DNA of 6,615 bases from assembly GCA_903858195.1 (NCBI GenBank), contig CAIOHW010000077.1, positions 1-6,615 of the forward strand, given 5' to 3'. This document shows positions 1 to 6,106 of the stretch, piece after piece. Origin of the DNA: Oligoflexia bacterium. GTDB lineage: Bacteria > Bdellovibrionota > UBA1018. Position numbers and translations under genes: made by a program. The notes under the pieces are model-generated. The model was given only the letters and a program-made list of their open reading frames with translations, did no database searches and was not told the DNA's origin. Each line of letters opens with the position of its first letter. Position 1 is the first letter of the stretch.

Positions 1-293
1 CCGGCGGCATGCCCTCGGGTGTCGTTGATCTTCTTGAAGTGATCGACATCCACGATCAGCACGCCCGAGTCGAGGCCAAGCGATACGCAGCGGTCGAGTA
101 GCGCGTGCCAGCGCTCAAAAAATGCCTTTCTACGAAGCAGGCCCGAGAGCTCATCGCGCTCGGCTTTCTCGGCAATACCCTCCATGCGTTCGAGCAGGAG
201 CGAGTAGACGGACTCAAGCTCCGAGAGCTCTCCCTTGACCTGATAGAGGAGTTCCTTGAGGGCGAGAATGGAATGGTTGGGGTGGGTGTTCAT
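1..293 (-). CDS. GGDEF-domain protein (putative diguanylate cyclase), N-terminal part only
   Basis: The reading frame starts with ATG at 293-291 and leaves the window at base 1, giving 97 complete codons. Residues about 10-46 are charged and heptad-like and probably form a short coiled coil. The start of a GGDEF domain follows: DELSGLLRR at 47-55, then VDVDHFKKIND at 81-91, where D82 is the expected first metal-binding aspartate, then RGH at 93-95. The catalytic GG(D/E)EF loop itself lies outside the window, so activity cannot be judged. Proteins of this family make c-di-GMP from two GTP. No membrane segment or sensor domain precedes the GGDEF domain, so this is probably a cytoplasmic protein regulated by dimerisation, by a C-terminal domain not seen here, or by expression level. 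A GGAGG ribosome site lies 9 nt before the ATG, and a sigma-54-type promoter lies just upstream. The gene follows the NtrC-family regulator gene in the same direction but behind a probable terminator. Confidence 0.9.
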   Translation of the reverse strand, partial: MNTHPNHSILALKELLYQVKGELSELESVYSLLLERMEGIAEKAERDELSGLLRRKAFFERWHALLDRCVSLGLDSGVLIVDVDHFKKINDTRGHAA

Positions 294-302
294 GACCGGT
301 GG

Positions 303-307
303 CCTCC
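303..307 (-). promoter_or_regulatory. Ribosome binding site of the GGDEF gene
   Basis: GGAGG on the minus strand, 9 nt before the ATG at 293. It is the strongest Shine-Dalgarno match in the window and fixes the start of the GGDEF gene. Confidence 0.75.
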
Positions 308-325
308 GTGGATGCTGACTAGTTC

Positions 326-342
326 AGCACGCAGGATGCCAA
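326..342 (-). promoter_or_regulatory. Candidate sigma-54 (-24/-12) promoter for the GGDEF gene
   Basis: The minus strand reads TTGGCATCCTGCGTGCT. It has the invariant GG (340-339) and GC (328-327) separated by exactly 10 bases. It matches TTGGCA at the -24 element and four of five bases of TTGCW at the -12 element. Transcription would begin near 315, leaving a leader of about 22 nt that contains the GGAGG ribosome site. The neighbouring upstream gene encodes a sigma-54 activator with an intact GAFTGA motif, and a palindrome suitable for activator binding is centred about 69 bp upstream of the predicted start. The match is by eye; chance matches to GG-N10-GC are common, but position and context favour a real promoter. 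Confidence 0.6.
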
Positions 343-373
343 CCTCAGCAGGCCTTAAAGCGGGCCCGGAGCC

Positions 374-395
374 GTGTCAGTGTCGACCCTGACAC
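374..395. promoter_or_regulatory. 22-bp near-perfect palindrome, possible activator (enhancer) site
   Basis: Arms GTGTCAG (374-380) and CTGACAC (389-395) flank a GTCGAC core (382-387) that shares the same centre, 384/385. Ten of the eleven symmetric pairs match; only T381/C388 does not. A dyad of this length and symmetry is typical of a site bound by a dimeric HTH protein. It sits about 69 bp upstream of the predicted sigma-54 transcription start, in the range used by NtrC-type activators. That the bound protein is the activator encoded at 514-2142 is inference from proximity. It could instead be a repressor operator or an RNA hairpin. Confidence 0.5.
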
Positions 396-419
396 AGTCC
401 CAATAAACACGGCTCTCCC

Positions 420-479
420 AAAAAAAACACGGGAGCGGGGACTTTGCCGGTCCGAGCCCGGCTGATCCCCACCCCCGCT
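420..479 (-). terminator. Probable Rho-independent terminator after the NtrC-family regulator gene
   Basis: On the minus strand AGCGGGG (479-473) pairs with CCCCGCT (440-434). Inside it GCCGG (462-458) pairs with CCGGC (450-446). A run of eight T residues follows at 427-420, six bases after the outer stem. It begins about 35 nt after the TAA of the regulator gene and lies upstream of the sigma-54 promoter, so it would separate the signalling operon from the GGDEF gene. The gap between stem and T-run and the internal loop make it an imperfect example. A shorter alternative, CCGGT/ACCGG (512-501) followed by six T residues (496-491), lies closer to the stop but has a 7-nt gap. Confidence 0.5.
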
Positions 480-513
480 TGCGTCTGAAAAAAGCGCCCT
501 CCGGTTGACCGGA

Positions 514-2142
514 TTAAGCAGCCTTTTTCTGGATGGACGATGCCGAGTCGTCCATCTCATCGTGTCTGAACTCCTGGGCCGTCATTCGATGACGACGCAG
601 GAGTCTCAGGAAGTTGCTTCGGTCCAGATGCGCCTCGCGCGCGGCAGCCGAAACGTTGCCGCCGTGACGAGCCAGCATCGCGGCGAGGTACTCGCGCTCG
701 AACGAAAGGCTCCAGCGCTTCTTGAGCGAAGTGTAGCTCTCGATCGGATCCTGGAGCGTGAGCACCACCGGATCCTTTTGCGCCGTCGGCTGGACCGTCC
801 CCTGCACGGTGGATGAAGTGGTTGCAACCGTGGCCCCCGCTCCACCGCCACCCTGCACCAGGGTGAGCGGGGTCGGATATGACATGTGCTGCGCCATCTG
901 CGAAGCCGGCTGCACGCCCATGAAAGGGCATACATCCACGGTCTTGCCGGTGTCACGGTCCACCAGCGCCGCACGTTCCACCACGTTCAGAAGTTCTCTG
1001 ACGTTGCCGGGCCAGCGATAGCCCTGCAGCGCCGCCTGCGACTCGGCCGAAAAGCCCGGAAACTTCTTGCCACGCTTGCCGAACGCGCGTTCGGCGAACT
1101 GCTGGGCCATCGGCACGATGTCCTGCGTGCGCTCACGAAGGGCCGGAACCTCGACCACCACACGGCTGACGCGATGGTAAAGATCCTCGCGGAACTTGCC
1201 GGTACGAACGCCCTCCTCGAGGCGGGCATGAGTGGCAGCAACCACCCTCACGTCGGTCGTCATGTCGGCCGTCCCGCCCACGCGCCGAAAGGTCTTCTCC
1301 TGGATCACGCGCAGGAGCTTGGCCTGGAGCTTGGGCTCCATTTCTGCGATCTCATCCAAGAAGAGCGTTCCGCCACGTGCGATCTCGAAAAGTCCGCGCT
1401 TGAGGCTCGTTGCTCCGGTGAATGCGCCCTTTTCATGTCCAAAGAGCTCGCTTTCGAGCAACTGTTCGTTGAAGTTCGCACAGTTTACCGCCACCCAGGG
1501 ACCACGGCCGCGGCGGGAACCGGCATGCACCATCCGCGCAATGCCTTCCTTGCCGGTGCCGCTCTCACCGAGGATGAGCACCGTGGGCTCCTCGCCCTCG
1601 CCGCGCATCGACTCGCGCCTGAGCACCGAGATCCACTCGTTGACCTTGCCCATGGACGGGCTCTTGGAGACGAACCAATAGTCATCCGCCCCCTTGCCCT
1701 CGGTCCGCTCCACCCGGGCTTCGAGGGCGGCAACGCGATCGGCACGCTCGGTCTCGAGGCGGTACTCGTTGATGCAGCGCTTGACTGCATGGGTGAACTC
1801 TTCGAGGTCAAACGGCTTCTCAAGGTAGTCGCTTCCACCGCGCTTGAGGGCCTGGATTGCGACTTCCTTCTCGCCATGTCCGGTGATCAGGACGACCTTG
1901 CACCGTTCATCTCGCGAGCGAACCCAATCCATGAGCGAAAATCCGTCGCGCCCGGGCATCTTGAGGTCGGTGACCAGCACCGAGATCGGCGCTCCACCCT
2001 GGGCAGTGGCCTGATTGAAGACCGACTCGGCCTCCTGTGCGTTCCCGGCGGAGAAAACCTCCACCCCTTCACGCTCCAGGCGCCCCTTGAGGAGCTTCCG
2101 AATCGTTTCTTCATCATCCACAATCATCACGCGTGGTTTCAT
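514..2142 (-). CDS. NtrC-family sigma-54-dependent response regulator
   Basis: This 542-residue activator receives a phosphoryl group from a histidine kinase and uses ATP hydrolysis to open sigma-54 promoters. Residues 1-122 form a receiver domain: acidic pair D9/D10, phosphoacceptor D59 in LVTDLKMPG, T87 and K109 in LEKPF. A coiled-coil linker follows at about 125-148. The AAA+ domain spans about 155-395, with Walker A GESGTGKE (192-199), the sigma-54-contacting GAFTGA loop (239-244), Walker B TLFLDEI (259-265) and WPGNVREL (377-384). A Gly/Thr/Ser/Gln-rich linker (about 425-460) leads to a Fis-type HTH at about 480-520, with GGNVSAAAREAHLDRSN as its core. All key residues are present, so it should be active. 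AAGGAAGGAAG ends 8 nt before the ATG at 2142 and supports this start. It lies 34 bp after the kinase gene and is almost certainly its partner. The specific regulon is not recognisable. Confidence 0.96.
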   Translation of the reverse strand: MKPRVMIVDDEETIRKLLKGRLEREGVEVFSAGNAQEAESVFNQATAQGGAPISVLVTDLKMPGRDGFSLMDWVRSRDERCKVVLITGHGEKEVAIQALKRGGSDYLEKPFDLEEFTHAVKRCINEYRLETERADRVAALEARVERTEGKGADDYWFVSKSPSMGKVNEWISVLRRESMRGEGEEPTVLILGESGTGKEGIARMVHAGSRRGRGPWVAVNCANFNEQLLESELFGHEKGAFTGATSLKRGLFEIARGGTLFLDEIAEMEPKLQAKLLRVIQEKTFRRVGGTADMTTDVRVVAATHARLEEGVRTGKFREDLYHRVSRVVVEVPALRERTQDIVPMAQQFAERAFGKRGKKFPGFSAESQAALQGYRWPGNVRELLNVVERAALVDRDTGKTVDVCPFMGVQPASQMAQHMSYPTPLTLVQGGGGAGATVATTSSTVQGTVQPTAQKDPVVLTLQDPIESYTSLKKRWSLSFEREYLAAMLARHGGNVSAAAREAHLDRSNFLRLLRRHRMTAQEFRHDEMDDSASSIQKKAA

Positions 2143-2150
2143 TCGCTGTT

Positions 2151-2162
2151 CTTCCTTCCTTT
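2151..2162 (-). promoter_or_regulatory. Ribosome binding site of the NtrC-family regulator gene
   Basis: The minus strand carries a purine run with two GGAAG repeats; the nearer (2155-2151) is 8 nt before the ATG at 2142. It lies in the 34-bp gap after the kinase stop codon, so the regulator has its own translation signal rather than depending on coupling. Confidence 0.6.
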
Positions 2163-2176
2163 GGTGTTAAAAAAAA

Positions 2177-3400
2177 CTAAGCCAACTCCCTGTAATCCGT
2201 CGGAATCCGGATGCGGAACACCGCCCCCTTGCCCAACTCGCTTTCCACGACGATGGTGGCGTGGATCTTGGACAGGATTCCGTAGCTGAGGCTGAGCCCC
2301 AACCCCATCCCCTGTCCGACCTCCTTCGTCGTGAAAAACGGATTGAACGCCTTGGCCTTGGTCCGTTCATCCATCCCGATTCCGTCGTCCTTGAAAATCA
2401 CTTCGACCAACTTCCCCGAGACTCTGGTGTGCACCTCGATGGCTCCACTCCCGCGCGAGGTCGCCTCGATGGCGTCGCGCGCATTGCTGGCGAGGTTCAT
2501 GAAAACTTGCTCCAGCTGCACGGGATTCGCGTAGACGGGCGGCAGCTGGTCGCAGAAAAAGCGCCTGACCTCGATGCCCCTCGATTGCAGCTGCACGCCG
2601 ATCAGCGTGAGCGCATCGTCGATCACATGGTGCAGGTCGACGAAGTCATGGCCCTCGGTGCTCTTGCGCGTGAAAGTGCGCAGATAGCGGATGATCGAAG
2701 TCATCTTGTCCACGCCCTTGACCATCTCGCCCAGGTGCGAGCGGATCTCGGCCTGCCGCGGATCCTTCGGCTCCGAGCCGGCTGAACTGAAAAAGATCGC
2801 CTGCAACTCCTGCCCGTAGCCCCGGATCGCCTGAAGCGGCTGGTTGAGCTCGTGCGCGATGCCCGCCGTCAGCTCGCCGAGAGCCGCCATCTTGCCCGCC
2901 TGCACGAGGGTCTCCTGCATGGCCTTGAGTTCGGCGTTGTTGCGCTCCATGGCGACATAAGCATTGCGAAGCTCGGCATGCTTGGTGATGAGCTCGCGCT
3001 CCATCTGCTTTTTGGCTGTCACGTCCCTGAGGAGCACGACTTTGTAGTGCTCGTCGGTCTCTCGCACGGAGAGATCCACGAGCCTCACATAGCCGTCCTT
3101 GCGAAGTACGGCGACATCTTCGTAGGTTCCGGGCGCTTCAAGCATCTCGCGTGCAAATCCCCTCGAGCGCTCGGGCAGATGCAGCTCGGGCCTGGAGAGC
3201 GGAGAAAGCAGGTCAACGAGGTGACCTTCGAGCTCGCCCTTCACGAAGCCCGTCAGGTCCTCGAGGGCGTGGTTGGCAGCATCGATGCGCTCGCCTGACA
3301 CCGTGAAGATCGCATCCGAAGCTTGTTCAAACACGACCTCGAACTTGCGCGCCGATGCGGGAGTCGCGGCCGGATGCCGCAGGAGCTTAGCGGTATGCAT
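2177..3400 (-). CDS. Soluble PAS-domain sensor histidine kinase (NtrB/HisKA type)
   Basis: This 407-residue kinase has no membrane segment, so it should sense a cytoplasmic signal. Residues about 18-130 form a PAS domain, with FEQASDAIFTV near the start and the DVTAKK junction at 126-131 into a helical linker (about 131-168). The HisKA dimerisation region carries GELTAGIAHELNQPL, with phosphoacceptor H183. The HATPase_c domain shows the N box MNLASNARDAIE (301-312, N302 and N306), G1 DDGIGM (338-343), F box NPFFTTK (353-359) and G2 GQGMGLGLS (362-370). All catalytic motifs are intact. The start codon lies inside the end of the HDOD gene (14-bp overlap) with only a weak GGGG signal 10 nt upstream, which suggests translational coupling. 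The response regulator gene follows 34 bp after the stop and is the likely phosphotransfer partner. The PAS ligand cannot be read from the sequence. Confidence 0.95.
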   Translation of the reverse strand: MHTAKLLRHPAATPASARKFEVVFEQASDAIFTVSGERIDAANHALEDLTGFVKGELEGHLVDLLSPLSRPELHLPERSRGFAREMLEAPGTYEDVAVLRKDGYVRLVDLSVRETDEHYKVVLLRDVTAKKQMERELITKHAELRNAYVAMERNNAELKAMQETLVQAGKMAALGELTAGIAHELNQPLQAIRGYGQELQAIFFSSAGSEPKDPRQAEIRSHLGEMVKGVDKMTSIIRYLRTFTRKSTEGHDFVDLHHVIDDALTLIGVQLQSRGIEVRRFFCDQLPPVYANPVQLEQVFMNLASNARDAIEATSRGSGAIEVHTRVSGKLVEVIFKDDGIGMDERTKAKAFNPFFTTKEVGQGMGLGLSLSYGILSKIHATIVVESELGKGAVFRIRIPTDYRELA

Positions 3401-4265
3401 TCAAGAATGACCCCGCTTTCTCCATATTCTCGACGAGCTGCTGCTCGACTTCAGGAATTTCAGACTCCTTGAGCCCCGTGTTGGCCAGCATGTCGGGCGT
3501 GATTCGCCCGTCGGAACAGTCGCCCGACTTTCCGATCTGGTTCTTGACCACAATCTGGTTGGCAAGCCTCACGATGTGGATCACGGGCTTTGCCGAAGCG
3601 AGGATCGTGTCCATTCGCGTGACATCCTGATGGTGGTGCCGGACAGCAAGCCGGATCACCTGCGGAAGTCCCCACTTGGTGGCGATCACTTCGCCCAGAT
3701 ACGAATGCCCGGGCAGGTCCCACTCTTTTTCGACTTCACTAAATGAGCAGCGACGCTCCTTGGCCGTCTTGACGATGGCCTGCAGGCGCTCGGGATCGAT
3801 CTCATGCAGGACGAGCTTGCCGATGTCGTGCAGGAGACCACAGGTAAAGGCCTCCTCGGGCTTGGCTTGCTTGAGCCTCTTGGCGAGGATCTCGGAACAA
3901 ACCCCGGTGGCAAGCGCGTGCTTCCAAAAGTCGAGCATCGAGAGCTCATCGCCCCCGAGCTTGGTGAACATTGAAAATACCGACAGGCTCAGCACGAGCT
4001 GGGCGATGGTGTTGAATCCGAGAAACGCGAGCGCGCGTTGCACATCGCTCACCCCGCCTGGGATGGCGTAGTAGCTTGAGTTGGCGAGCCGGAGCACCTT
4101 GGCCGTCAACACCTGGTCCTTTTTCAGGACCTGAGCGATGTCAGCGCTCGAAGAGTTCGGATCATTGATCAGCTCGTTCACCCTCACTGCCACGAGCGGC
4201 AGCGTGGGGATGTCTTTGAGCTTGGACAATAAGTCCGTGTACTCGGCGTTTGTTTTCGTCCCCAT
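3387..4265 (-). CDS. HDOD-domain signalling protein
   Basis: A 292-residue cytoplasmic protein made almost entirely of one HDOD domain (about 12-215), a family linked to bacterial signalling but rarely assigned an enzyme activity. Family hallmarks include PTLPLVAVRVNELINDPN (20-37), LANSSYY (60-66), the WKHALAT segment (114-120), GLLHDIGK (143-150), PGHSYLGEVIATKWGLP (185-201) and VRHHH (208-212). Several HD-superfamily metal-ligand positions appear to be kept: H116, H146/D147, H187 and the HHH at 210-212. The C-terminal 80 residues are helical with no recognised motif. The frame stays open to a GTG at 4322. ATG at 4265 is preferred because GGGAG lies 11 nt upstream (4281-4277) and the domain begins soon after; ATG 4283 is an alternative. 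It overlaps the kinase gene by 14 bp, so it probably acts with that kinase, perhaps as an input or scaffold; this last point is inference. Confidence 0.92.
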   Translation of the reverse strand: MGTKTNAEYTDLLSKLKDIPTLPLVAVRVNELINDPNSSSADIAQVLKKDQVLTAKVLRLANSSYYAIPGGVSDVQRALAFLGFNTIAQLVLSLSVFSMFTKLGGDELSMLDFWKHALATGVCSEILAKRLKQAKPEEAFTCGLLHDIGKLVLHEIDPERLQAIVKTAKERRCSFSEVEKEWDLPGHSYLGEVIATKWGLPQVIRLAVRHHHQDVTRMDTILASAKPVIHIVRLANQIVVKNQIGKSGDCSDGRITPDMLANTGLKESEIPEVEQQLVENMEKAGSFLNAYR

Positions 4266-4436
4266 TCCGGCTACGGCTCCCATCTGGAGTCGTATCGGAC
4301 ACATGAGTCCAACCATTAACACCCATTGGACGGGAGTTTGGGCCGGTCTGCAGGAAATCAGGTAAGCTCCCGAAATCCTGACTTTTTTAGTCTGATGAAA
4401 AAAGGGCTAGAGAATCAAACTCTTAACCGATTTGGT
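4266..4436. other. Intergenic region ahead of the signalling operon
   Basis: This 171-bp stretch separates the lipoprotein gene from the HDOD gene and should hold the operon's promoter. No convincing -35/-10 or -24/-12 pair was found on the minus strand. Visible elements are: a near-palindrome at 4297-4310 (GGACACATGAGTCC, six of seven pairs matching); an inverted repeat CGGGAG (4331-4336) / CTCCCG (4367-4372); and weak 4-bp stems (AACC/GGTT at 4425-4437, AGAG/CTCT) followed on the minus strand by six T residues (4403-4398), which could be a poor terminator for the lipoprotein gene. The region has more A+T than its neighbours. Confidence 0.4.
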
Positions 4437-4955
4437 TCAGAGTGAGGGACGAGGAGCCGGGCTCGGAACTGGGCTGGGAACCGCGATCACGGCCGGGGCG
4501 CCCTTGCCGGTCCGCACCCACTGGATGGCCACGCCCTGAACCAGCACATCGCCCTCCTCACCGTCATCCGTGCACTCGGGCCGGTCAAAGGTCTCGCGCC
4601 TGCCATCAGCCAGATAAACCACGCTGTGCACGTCGGCCACTCCATCGGCTCCGTTTGCCTTGGCAAGCCTGAGCAACTCGCGCACGGCCTCTGCAAATGC
4701 CTTTCGGCAATACGCCTGCTCAAGAGCCTCGGTCATCCCCACATTCAGGGTGGGATACTCCCGGGTCGTGCGCACGATCCCCAGGGTCTTATGCTTGTAA
4801 GGAGGCGCCCCGAAGAACACGCCCTTCGGGAGCAGGGGGCCATCCACCACGGGCGGCTCCATCGACTTCGAGCCTGTCGAAGCGCAGGCCGCAAGCAGCG
4901 GCAGCATCAGGCCCATGAAGCATTTCATCGGGCGCATGGCCACCATGGGCTCCAT
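4437..4955 (-). CDS. Putative outer-envelope lipoprotein of unknown function
   Basis: I do not recognise a named family. From ATG 4955 the product is 172 residues. A short hydrophobic signal segment (about residues 11-22) ends in the lipobox LLAAC, with C24 as the lipidated cysteine and STGSKS after it, so the mature protein is probably membrane-anchored on the outer side of the inner membrane. The mature part contains GVFFGAPPYKHKTLG, then YCRKAFAEAVRELLRLAKANGADGVADVHSV split over two stretches, a C-terminal strand region with VLVQGVAIQWV, and a Pro/Ser/Val-rich tail. The alternation of an Ala-rich helix with 'NGADGV' followed by beta strands is reminiscent of YbjQ-like small envelope proteins, but this is a weak resemblance. 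The ATG at 4955 shares its A with the TAA of the aminomutase gene, which argues for coupling; ATGs at 4937 and 4928 also give plausible signal peptides. Confidence 0.75.
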   Translation of the reverse strand: MEPMVAMRPMKCFMGLMLPLLAACASTGSKSMEPPVVDGPLLPKGVFFGAPPYKHKTLGIVRTTREYPTLNVGMTEALEQAYCRKAFAEAVRELLRLAKANGADGVADVHSVVYLADGRRETFDRPECTDDGEEGDVLVQGVAIQWVRTGKGAPAVIAVPSPVPSPAPRPSL

Positions 4956-6106
4956 TAAGGCTCGATGTACTCGTAGCGATCGCCCTTGTAGTTGCGCAGG
5001 ATCCACTTCTTGCCCTCGCGCCCCTGGATGTAGTTCGGAAAGATCGGGATCTTTCCTCCGCCGCCGGGTCCGTCGATCACGTACTGAGGTACGGCCATGC
5101 CCGAGGTCCAGCCGCGAAGCGCCTGGATGATCTCGATTCCCTTTTCAACGGGAGTGCGGAAGTGGCTGATGCCCTGGGCCATGTCGCACTGGAAGATGTA
5201 GTACGGACGAACGCGCATCATGAGGAGCTTGTGGTTGAGCTCCTTGACGATCTTGGGGTCGTCGTTGACTCCCTTGAGCAGCACCATCTGGTTGTGGATC
5301 ACGCAGCCCGCATCCGCGAGCTTCGCGCAGGCATCAAACGCTTCCTGCGTGCACTCCTTGGGATGGTTGAAGTGCGTGTGCACGAACACCGGATGGTACT
5401 TGCGAAGCATCTGCGCGAACGAGTCGGTGATGCGCTGGGGCAGCGTGACGAGATTGCGGGTGCCCAGGCGAAACACTTCGATGTGATCCATCGCACGCAG
5501 GCGCGAAAGAATGTACTCGAGGCGCTCATCCGAATTCGAGAGCGGATCGCCACCCGAAATCACGACGTCGCGGATCTCCTTGTGGGCTTCGATGTAGGCC
5601 AGACCCTCTTCGAGCTGCCGGGTCTGGGCTGCCGACGAAGGATCCGACACCTTGCGCTTGCGAGTGCAATGGCGGCAGTAAACCGGACAATTGTGCGTGG
5701 TGTAGAACAGCACGCGGTCCGGGTAGCGGTGCGTGATGCCGGGAACGGGCATGTCCTTTTCTTCGCCGAGCGGATCTTCCAGGTCGATGGGCGCGACGAA
5801 AAGCTCGCCCTTCTTGGGGACCGACTGCAGCCGGATCGGGCAGTTCGGGTCATCCTTGTCCATGAGTGACGCGTAATAGGGCGTGATGCCCATGTTGAAC
5901 ATCTCATGCGACTGGGCAAACGCATCGCGCTCTTCCTGGGTGACGTTCAGCACCTTCTCGAGCACATCCATCGACTTGATGCGCTTTTGCTGCTGCCAGA
6001 CCCAGTTGTTCCAGTCCTTCTCGGGCGTGTCGGCCCAGATGGCGGGACGCGCCGGAGACTTGAAGCGATCGCGGACGGTGTTCTTGGTCACGATTTCGTA
6101 TGCCAT
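4955..6106 (-). CDS. kamA: Lysine 2,3-aminomutase family radical SAM enzyme
   Basis: This 383-residue PLP- and [4Fe-4S]-dependent enzyme is expected to move the alpha-amino group of L-lysine to the beta carbon, giving beta-lysine. The cluster motif CxxxCxxC is C140, C144 and C147 (CPVYCRHCTRK), followed by GGDPL (185-189), which fits SAM binding. PGGGGK (347-352) places K352 as the PLP Schiff-base lysine. Relative to the well-studied clostridial enzyme the numbering is offset by 15, and the two aspartates that hold substrate lysine there (D293, D330) correspond to D308 (QCDMAQG) and D345 (VIDGPGGGGK). This favours free lysine as substrate over the EF-P accessory role of EpmB. The chain stops at YIEP, before the clostridial CxCxxC zinc tail, and the fourth zinc cysteine is replaced by D283. 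No acetyltransferase for N-acetyl-beta-lysine is adjacent. The Shine-Dalgarno signal is weak. The stop overlaps the lipoprotein start. Confidence 0.93.
   Translation of the reverse strand: MAYEIVTKNTVRDRFKSPARPAIWADTPEKDWNNWVWQQQKRIKSMDVLEKVLNVTQEERDAFAQSHEMFNMGITPYYASLMDKDDPNCPIRLQSVPKKGELFVAPIDLEDPLGEEKDMPVPGITHRYPDRVLFYTTHNCPVYCRHCTRKRKVSDPSSAAQTRQLEEGLAYIEAHKEIRDVVISGGDPLSNSDERLEYILSRLRAMDHIEVFRLGTRNLVTLPQRITDSFAQMLRKYHPVFVHTHFNHPKECTQEAFDACAKLADAGCVIHNQMVLLKGVNDDPKIVKELNHKLLMMRVRPYYIFQCDMAQGISHFRTPVEKGIEIIQALRGWTSGMAVPQYVIDGPGGGGKIPIFPNYIQGREGKKWILRNYKGDRYEYIEP

Noticed and set aside
2165..2210. Terminator between the kinase and regulator genes
   Set aside because: There is a run of eight T residues on the minus strand just after the kinase stop, but the only nearby stem (ATCCG/CGGAT) is short and about 20 nt away, so it is more likely an A/T-rich spacer within one operon.
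886..2289. A 467-codon plus-strand open frame opposite the regulator gene
   Set aside because: It is antisense to a protein with every NtrC-family motif intact, has no recognisable domain, and is the kind of long mirror frame that GC-rich codon usage produces.
2140..4265. Toxin-antitoxin, phage-defence or mobile element in the signalling cluster
   Set aside because: All genes belong to ordinary signalling families, base composition looks uniform, and no terminal repeats, integrase or transposase motifs were seen.
4266..4322. Upstream extension of the HDOD protein to GTG 4322 or ATG 4316/4304
   Set aside because: No ribosome site precedes those codons and the added residues resemble no part of the HDOD family; ATG 4265 has GGGAG 11 nt upstream.
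4956..5006. Upstream extension of the lipoprotein to ATG 5006
   Set aside because: It would overlap the aminomutase C-terminus by about 50 bp and bury the signal peptide behind a charged, non-hydrophobic extension.
5162..5869. A 235-codon plus-strand open frame opposite the aminomutase gene
   Set aside because: Antisense shadow of a well-conserved radical SAM coding sequence; no domain, no ribosome site.
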